Assembly (NCBI GenBank): GCA_000787465.1
Contig: JSYX01000005.1
Span: forward strand, 1-64,000
Length of the DNA: 64,000 nucleotides
Origin: Thermomucor indicae-seudaticae
Taxonomy: Eukaryota > Mucoromycota > Mucoromycetes > Mucorales > Lichtheimiaceae
Reading direction: 5' to 3'
Part shown: piece after piece, positions 58,301 through 64,000 of the stretch
Layout: the number at the start of each line of letters is the position of its first letter
Position numbering within the stretch: the stretch's first letter is position 1
Notes under the pieces: model-generated
The model's input: only the letters and a program-made list of their open reading frames with translations
Databases searched by the model: none
What the model was told of the DNA's origin: nothing
Translations under genes and position numbers: made by a program

Positions 58301-60694
58301 GTGGTAGCGGCTACGGTCTCGAGCCAATGAAACGCTTCTTTCTCTTCTTCTTGATTGTCAAGCTGGTGCTGCTGCTGTAGTAGTAGCTTACCAAGGCTGA
58401 CCATGGCTTCGGGAAGTCCTTGTTTGGCCGCTTGGCGCCACAGGTTCTTTGCTTCATCCAGGTTGGGCTCTTGGATCGGCGGCAGGCCTTGGCTGTAGTA
58501 GATCGCAAGACAGTGCATGGCGAGCACCACGCCCTGGGCAGTCGCTTTTTGATACCATTCGAACGCACGTACACGGTCCTGGTAGAAGACGCCATCTTGT
58601 TCAAATCCGTTGGATAGCATGTCAGCGACCCGGAATTGGCACGTCTTGTCGCCTCGCTCGGCGGCCTGCAAATAGTAGATAAATGCTTTGGCTGGATTGC
58701 GCGGTAGTATGATGAGGGCATGATTGTCTTGTCGAACGCCGTGACGGTATCCTTCGGCGACGGCGTAACAGGCATCGATCATGTGGTGGTCGTCGGCCAG
58801 TTGGAGGTATTCGCGAAATGCGCGAGCTGGGTCCCGCGGAAAACCCGCCAGGCCGTGCTGACGGTAAAGGGCGATCTTGAATCGAGCCACTTGGCGGTAC
58901 TCTTCGAGCTTGTTTTGGTGCTTGGCGCCAAGGACGGGGTCGACGAGGAGGCAGTGTTGCGAATCGGAAGAGTGTAGTACGCGCTCGAACCATACGCGTG
59001 CCTTGTCGTAGCGCCGCATGCGGTCAAGTAAAAGCGCGAGAGCCATTTGGCCCGGGACGGCGTGAGCCAGTGTGGCGTGTTGAGCGAGGCGTTCGTAGCA
59101 GCGAATGGCTTCGGACAGATCCTTGGCGCAACCGCGACCGGTTTCGTACTGCTTGCCGAGTCGACCATAAGAGGCCACGTGGCCCTGTGCAGCCGCGCTT
59201 TTGAAAAGACGATGGGCCTTGGCTTCATCCTTGGGGACGCCGATACCGTCTGCGTAGAGTGCGCCGAGTTCATGCTGAGCGCGTGCGTAGCCGGCGTTGG
59301 CGGAAATCGTCAGGTGGTGAATGGCTAGCTGAACATTTTGAGGCACGTCCTGGTCGCCGATAAGGTAGGTGATGCCGACCATGTAATGCGTCAAAGCGTC
59401 GCTGGAAGCCGCCGCCGATTCATGGTTTTTTCCGAGTGATTTTTCGTAGTATTCAATGGCACGTCGTCTATCTTTGCGGACAAAGGGTCCACCTTGCTCG
59501 TACAAGGCTGCTAATTTGAAGAGCGCTTCTTTGTCTCCCTAACAAAAACCCAGGGTTAGCTCTTTGTTCTTTCTTTTTTTTTTTTTTTCGTGGGTGGGCC
59601 GCATATACCTGATCTGCGGCTTCCTGCAAGTACTCCAATCCGCATTGTGTAACCTGCTCCACAGAGGTCGCAGCAGCAGCAGCAGCAATGGAGGAGGGTT
59701 TTTTTTCATAAAGCTCTTGAGCATGATCGATCATGAGCGCGCCCAGAACAGCCTTGGCCTTGATATCTTTCTGTTTGACAGCCTCTTGAAGCCAATCGAA
59801 TGCACGGGCCAGGTTCTTGGTTTCGTAGAAGTAGTATTTGCCGACCTGGATCTGAGCTGCGGCACTACCTTTCTTTGCCGCACTGAGGAGGAGCCGGTGG
59901 GCTTTGGCCGAGTCGGTGAAGCCGCACTCGCCCGTGAGCAGCATGTTGGCGGCGCAGTAGAGGGCATGCACCACTTGGTACCGAAGGAGTAGCGTGGATG
60001 GGTGCCGGTGCTGAGTTTGTCGAAGCAATGCATCGCCTTGTTTCGCAGCTTTTCGGTAATATTCGAATGCGATTTGCTTGTTGTTCTTTTGCCGTGGGAC
60101 AAGATTGCGGTGGTAGCATACAGCGAGTGGGTAGTAAGCTTCCACGTGGTTTTCGATGAGAGCCATGCGTTCGAGTTCATTGAACCCTTGCTCAACTGCG
60201 CCTTGGAGGATCAAGGCCTGGGCTGCTAGGACCCGTTTCATGACATCATTATCATCAGGACCTGTTGTTGCCGCAGTCACCTTGTTTGGTGAAGAAGAAA
60301 AGGAGTCGAGTGAAACTGTTGAAGGTGCGGTGAGCGCAGACGATGAAGAGGTGGTGGAAAAGAGGGCGGTGGCAAGCGATGACGATGAATTATTCGATGC
60401 AAAAGACGATAGAGTACTGGTAGCCGGTGCGAATTCGGGAGCGGGTGTACTTGTGTCTCTAGAAGAAGGAAGTGCTCCTTCTGAATGAAAATCGATGGAT
60501 AGACGTCGACGTAGCAGCAGCAGTTGTTCGTTGGGTAATGATTTGTCATCGTCGTTATCTTCTACGAGTGCTACCGGTATCCGGTCATGCCGGATAGGCT
60601 TATTGTTGCTGTTATCATGCGTGTAAGGAGAAATGGGTCGTGCATTGGAATAGCTACTTTTGCGTTGTTTGGGTTTGCTCTGATTGGCACCCAT
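55373..60694 (-). CDS. Giant Sel1-repeat (HCP-like) protein with N-myristoylation motif
   Basis: Six exons (60694-59609, 59538-58043, 57975-57722, 57647-57372, 57301-55532, 55473-55373) sum to 1,661 codons. It begins 'MGANQSK', a good N-myristoylation signal, then about 140 Ser/Thr-rich residues. The rest is almost entirely Sel1-like/TPR alpha-helical repeats, for example 'AQHELGALYADGIGVPKDEAKAHRLF' in part ('ALYADGIGV'), 'LGKQYETGRGCAKD', 'VCCEFGIGTSKDIAQAM', 'YLLLHGRGIDKN', 'CYEQGIGVPEP'. The tail is Ser-rich and acidic ('SGEDEHI'). Sel1 repeats are scaffolds (Hrd3, Skt5/Chs4). The repeat number here, over 30 by my reading, is unusually high. No catalytic domain is seen. Molecular role unknown. 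Confidence 0.85.
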
Positions 60695-61739
60695 GAATGC
60701 AGACAAACACAAACAAAAAGAGGAGTAGCAACCAAAAGAGAGGGAAGAATCTGGGGATCGCCGAGGTGTGTACATATATATATAGAAGGTACACCAATGG
60801 TCGTTTTTTCTCAGAGTCAAATGGGTTGCTGCGTGACAAAGAGACGCTCCTCATTTGATGCCTTGGGCGCTAACTTTATTGTTCATGAACAAGAAATGGA
60901 TGAATGCTACATTGAATCCGACAGTTGTTCATTGTCGTCAGGGACCCTCTTATTATTAGTTATGAATGCCATTTTGCATTATCCCCCCAAAGACCGGGTA
61001 ACGTACCCATATATCGATGAAAAGCTTTCGTAATGCGTTACTTTGTGTCACGTCTCGCACGGTGCCTTGGATTCGCAGCAGAGAAAGGGCAGCGCCGTAG
61101 AACAGGGTACGAGTAACTATCGGGAAAGGGCTCAGCCCCAATATGGGCTACTCGTGCGATGTTGGACGATCCCCATATAGGACTCTTGCAACAAGGAAAG
61201 AAATCCTAGGTGGACCATAAGATGACGCAGCTGCACATGATGAATTCGCGCGCGCGCGCGCGGTCGTTGTCTTTAAATAATCGACCTTTTTCACTGGTCC
61301 TGGCCAGGCACACCAATTTTGGTATAGCAATTCGGTTTGAAATGCAGGTCCATGCATGAATGAGCGCGACACGTGCCGCATGCCGTGACATAAAACTCCC
61401 GGTAATAGAAACGGCATCTCTCTCTTTCTCTCTCGGTCAACTGCAACATTCCATTTCATTTGCCAAGACCAGAGCTGGATGGTCTTGCTTTTTTCGTTCC
61501 ATATGACAAATCTAATTTAATTTATCGTCATTGATAAGCCGGTCAATGACATTCGAGAACCCCAGAAATACAAGTGACAGTTTTGAAACCCAAACATTGA
61601 AACCTAATCTTTTGGCTTGCGCAAGTCGCATGATGCTAAGCTATTTAATGTTTGGAGTTATTATGACTATTAGTTATAAAGTATAAGGGGCGGGGGGCGG
61701 AGGGTATGGATGATACAAATTGTAAAAATGATGAATCTA
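60695..61739. other. Intergenic region
   Basis: About 1 kb between the Sel1-repeat gene start and the kinase stop. It contains (TA)n near 60,774-60,783, a (CG)8 run, and no supported gene. A 103-codon minus frame at 61,148-61,459 has no motif or splice support. Confidence 0.45.
61247..61262. repeat. (CG)8 tract
   Basis: Eight CG units in an intergenic region. Such a run is rare in fungal DNA and could adopt Z-form; no gene overlaps it. Confidence 0.85.
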
Positions 61740-63366
61740 TCATGGAGCGCTTTCCAAAATGGTGTCCAATGTACGAATGACCTGTATTATTCATACCGCA
61801 CGCAAGCGCCAGGTGAATATTGCATATTCACATATCTCTCTCTATCACTTTTTTACTTACCGAGTGGATATCTGCCCTTTCCTTGGGATCTACAACAAGC
61901 ATGGATCGTATCAGGCTTCGAAGATTCTCACTGTACGGGTCTTGTTCAGGAAACTTGTACTGCCCGTTTAAAATGGCAAGTGATATGGATCCACCCATTT
62001 CTTGGGTATTGGCTTCAAAAGGACTCTGTCCATACGCAGTAGCGTATAGCAGACAGCCGAGACTCTATCATGGGCACAAATGAGAATGTCATCACCAACC
62101 TTGAAAAAAAAAAGAAATATTGTTATACCAACCCATATGTCTACTTTTTCGTCTAATTTGGAACCCGGATGTATGTCGTAGAGCTCGGGTGCCCGATAAG
62201 CCATAGTGGAATGCTCAGCTGCTAAGTCCTATTATCCATCGCAAGTAAGTGGGCGATAAACCAAACGAAATCCTTGGCGTGAGATGGCGCTTTACCTCCT
62301 GCAATAAAGCATCCTGCCTCGTCTTTATGGTAATGCGTGCTCTTGTGATTGAACCAAAATCTGTTAGAATAGGCGTTTCACCGTCATCTGCAATCAGTAT
62401 ATTGCTTGGCTTCAGATCACGATGGGCTAAGAAAAAAAGATAATAAAGCCGTTGAACAGATAGATAGAGAGTGGGGGTGGGACTTACGACTTACCATAAG
62501 GTACCAATGTCCCTTCTTCCTCTTCTTCTTCTTCTTGTTGTTGCACATGATAGTAGTTGGATGAAGTTGGCATCATGATCGGTTCAGGAGACGACGTGAA
62601 TAAACGACGCTGGGCATCCAGAGACGCGTTGACTTGTTCAATCTCAGGGTTCTTCTTCGGAACCCGGGGTAACCGAAAAGAGTGCAGAGCACGGACCGCA
62701 TAACAGATTTTACGAAAGAATCGTAGCAAGTCTTGTTCCGGAAAATGGGCCTTATTCAGATTGTTTGCGTTGATGCTGTCCTGCAGGTTACCGCGCTACA
62801 TGCATCCAATAAGCGAACATAGGCCACTTTTATCTTTTTGCATGATCTAATAATACCTTGTAATAAGGTAAAAAGATGTAGACTGTCTTGGCGCCCCCTT
62901 TATCGGTAGTAATGCTGGTATTCTACCCCCCCCCCAATGATTGAGCGTTCTGTCTGTATGGTTCACACTTGTAATAAAAAGAGAAACTCACGAGCACTCT
63001 GACAATGTTCTCGTGTTGAAACATGCGGTACATTTCAATCTCTCGCATGGCGTCGGCAACCGCTTCCTGGTCGCCTGGAGGGCACTGAATCTTTTTTAAT
63101 GCATAAAGGCGACCGGTCGGTACATCCTGGACCAAGTAGACAAACGCAAATCCACTGCCAGAAGAAAATTATACTTTCAGATCTTTTTCTTTTGCCACTC
63201 TCATGGGGGCCCATGGAGCCGATGCGGAAATTTTTTTGGACTTTTACCCTTCTCCCAAGAGTCGAATGACTTTAAACGTCCTTTTGTTGATTTGTAGGGT
63301 GGGGTTAGGAAAACAACATGATGTTACTGCATAGAGGGTATCCCGGAGACTGGAAGCCAAGGACAT
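61740..63366 (-). CDS. Serine/threonine kinase of the STK16/Env7 (NAK) family
   Basis: Spliced minus-strand gene starting at ATG 63366. The N-terminus has adjacent Cys ('VTSCCFPNP'), a likely palmitoylation site as in Env7, then 'INKRTFKVIRLLGEGGFAFVYLV' in two exons (Gly loop GEGGFAFV), 'LYALKKIQC' with the ATP Lys, 'EIEMYRMFQHENIVRVL', 'FFRKICYAVRALHSF', the catalytic 'AHRDLKPSNILI', 'ILTDFGSI', 'AYRAPELYD', 'DEKVDIWSLGCLLYA', 'VDPKERADIHSVI'. An insert of about 55 residues with poly-Glu sits directly before the catalytic loop. STK16/Env7 kinases act at Golgi/vacuole membranes. Family call is strong. Confidence 0.9.
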
Positions 63367-63922
63367 GATAATCTAAAGGGGAACCGAAAGGGCCCACGGT
63401 TGCACAAAAAAAGGGCGCCGATGATGACTTGGCGTGACGATTGTGTCCGGATCGGGAATGTGCGTTTCTATGGCTACAGATTACATGGCCCCTATTTTTT
63501 CTGTCATTTTTTTCCACAAAGACGGCTGGCTTTAGGTGGAGCGCGCGCACGCGCGCCGTTTTATTCGTTAGACTTGTTCTGAGTTTTCGGGCAGTAAAAG
63601 GAAAAGTACAATGCAAGGAGACTCTTTTTTTTGCGGAGACGATATAAGTAAGGGTGAACGAAAGAGAAAAAGGGATAAAGAGAGTGTGTCCGTTTTCTTT
63701 AACGCGAGGGACAGTAATATCGCCAGACGAACCCCCCCCCCTGCGGCAACGGAGTAAGTTTTTATTCGCTCTCAACGTTTAAATAACGTAATCGATAGGA
63801 TTCAAGCCTAAACTGTATATATTTGAATAGAGATGCGTCTTGTGAAAAGTAACACTCTTTTTAATTAATAATTTTATCCCAACTTTTTTGTTTTCTTTTT
63901 CTTCTTTATGATCGTTTAAAAG
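63367..63922. other. Intergenic region
   Basis: About 555 bp that should contain the promoters of the kinase (minus) and of the gene that may start at 63,923 (plus). Purine-rich tracts and a C-run (63,732-63,740) are present. No gene is seen. Confidence 0.4.
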
Positions 63923-64000
63923 ATGCTTTTTCTGCGTCGACGCAAGAAAGAGCCAAAGTCTGTATCGGCTTCCCTCAGTAGCCCTGAACATGTGGGTTTC
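63923..64000 (+). CDS. Possible 5' end of a gene leaving the window
   Basis: An ATG at 63,923 opens a frame to the end of the window: 'MLFLRRRKKEPKSVS' and then 'SSPEHVGF'. A basic N-terminus followed by a '..P.HVGF' string is reminiscent of a CRIB/PBD motif of small Cdc42/Rac effectors, but the match is partial. Only 26 codons are visible, so this is a suggestion. Confidence 0.3.
   Translation, partial: MLFLRRRKKEPKSVSASLSSPEHVGF

Noticed and set aside
61148..61459. 103-codon minus frame upstream of the kinase stop
   Set aside because: Low-complexity GC tract in the middle, no family resemblance or splice partners.

Overview
The window is nuclear DNA of a filamentous fungus. Genes carry many short introns (mostly 50-90 bp, GT-AG, a few GC-AG), are closely packed, and use start and stop codons normally. 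Protein content (BUD32, SGT2, PNO1, gamma-tubulin, ZDS, ERT1/AcuK, MTD1) is fungal. Other genes (a CMTR1-type cap methyltransferase, an EBP-type sterol isomerase, an animal-like CENP-P C-terminus, PUS10, many HCP/Sel1 repeats) point to an early-diverging lineage. I infer a Mucoromycota/Mucorales genome; species is not determinable here.

Layout. 1-720 is the 3' end of a CENP-P-like gene, followed by about 3.2 kb without a supported gene. 3.9-11.2 kb is dense: PC-esterase/TBL, HIG1/RCF1, CMTR1-like methyltransferase, VMA12, PUS10. 11.2-13.8 kb is gene-poor, with a pogo-like MITE. 13.8-20.8 kb holds an ABHD4/5 hydrolase, a copper-radical (glyoxal-type) oxidase, a RAD51 paralogue and ribosomal protein eL31. 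20.8-22.7 kb is again gene-poor. 22.7-33.1 kb holds the sterol isomerase, RRN6/TAF1C, BCAT, two multi-pass membrane proteins and TAF11. 33.5-44.9 kb holds a 2H phosphoesterase, SGT2, an ACBD5/Atg37-like protein, a GH125 mannosidase, BUD32, PNO1, gamma-tubulin and MTD1. 45.4-46.1 kb has two weak hypothetical genes. 46.2-51.6 kb holds ZDS, PGAP3/PER1 and ERT1/AcuK. 51.6-54 kb contains broken coding-like pieces. 54-63.4 kb holds a mucin-like wall-stress sensor candidate, a 1,660-residue Sel1-repeat protein and an STK16/Env7 kinase. A further gene may start at 63,923 and leave the window.

The genes are mostly housekeeping and are not an operon-like pathway. Several themes recur: transcription initiation (RRN6 for Pol I, TAF11 for Pol II), RNA modification and ribosome assembly (CMTR1, PUS10, PNO1, BUD32, eL31), ER and membrane biology (VMA12, SGT2, PGAP3, EBP) and mitochondria (HIG1, BCAT). 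No mobile-element protein, CRISPR array, rRNA or convincing tRNA was seen. The most unusual observations concern splicing: a 2-nt exon needed to keep SGT2 in frame, a 19-nt exon in the ABHD gene, a frame problem in RRN6 that could be an ultrashort intron, and a (TA)n microsatellite forming a 3' splice site. All exon coordinates were built by hand from splice signals and reading frame.
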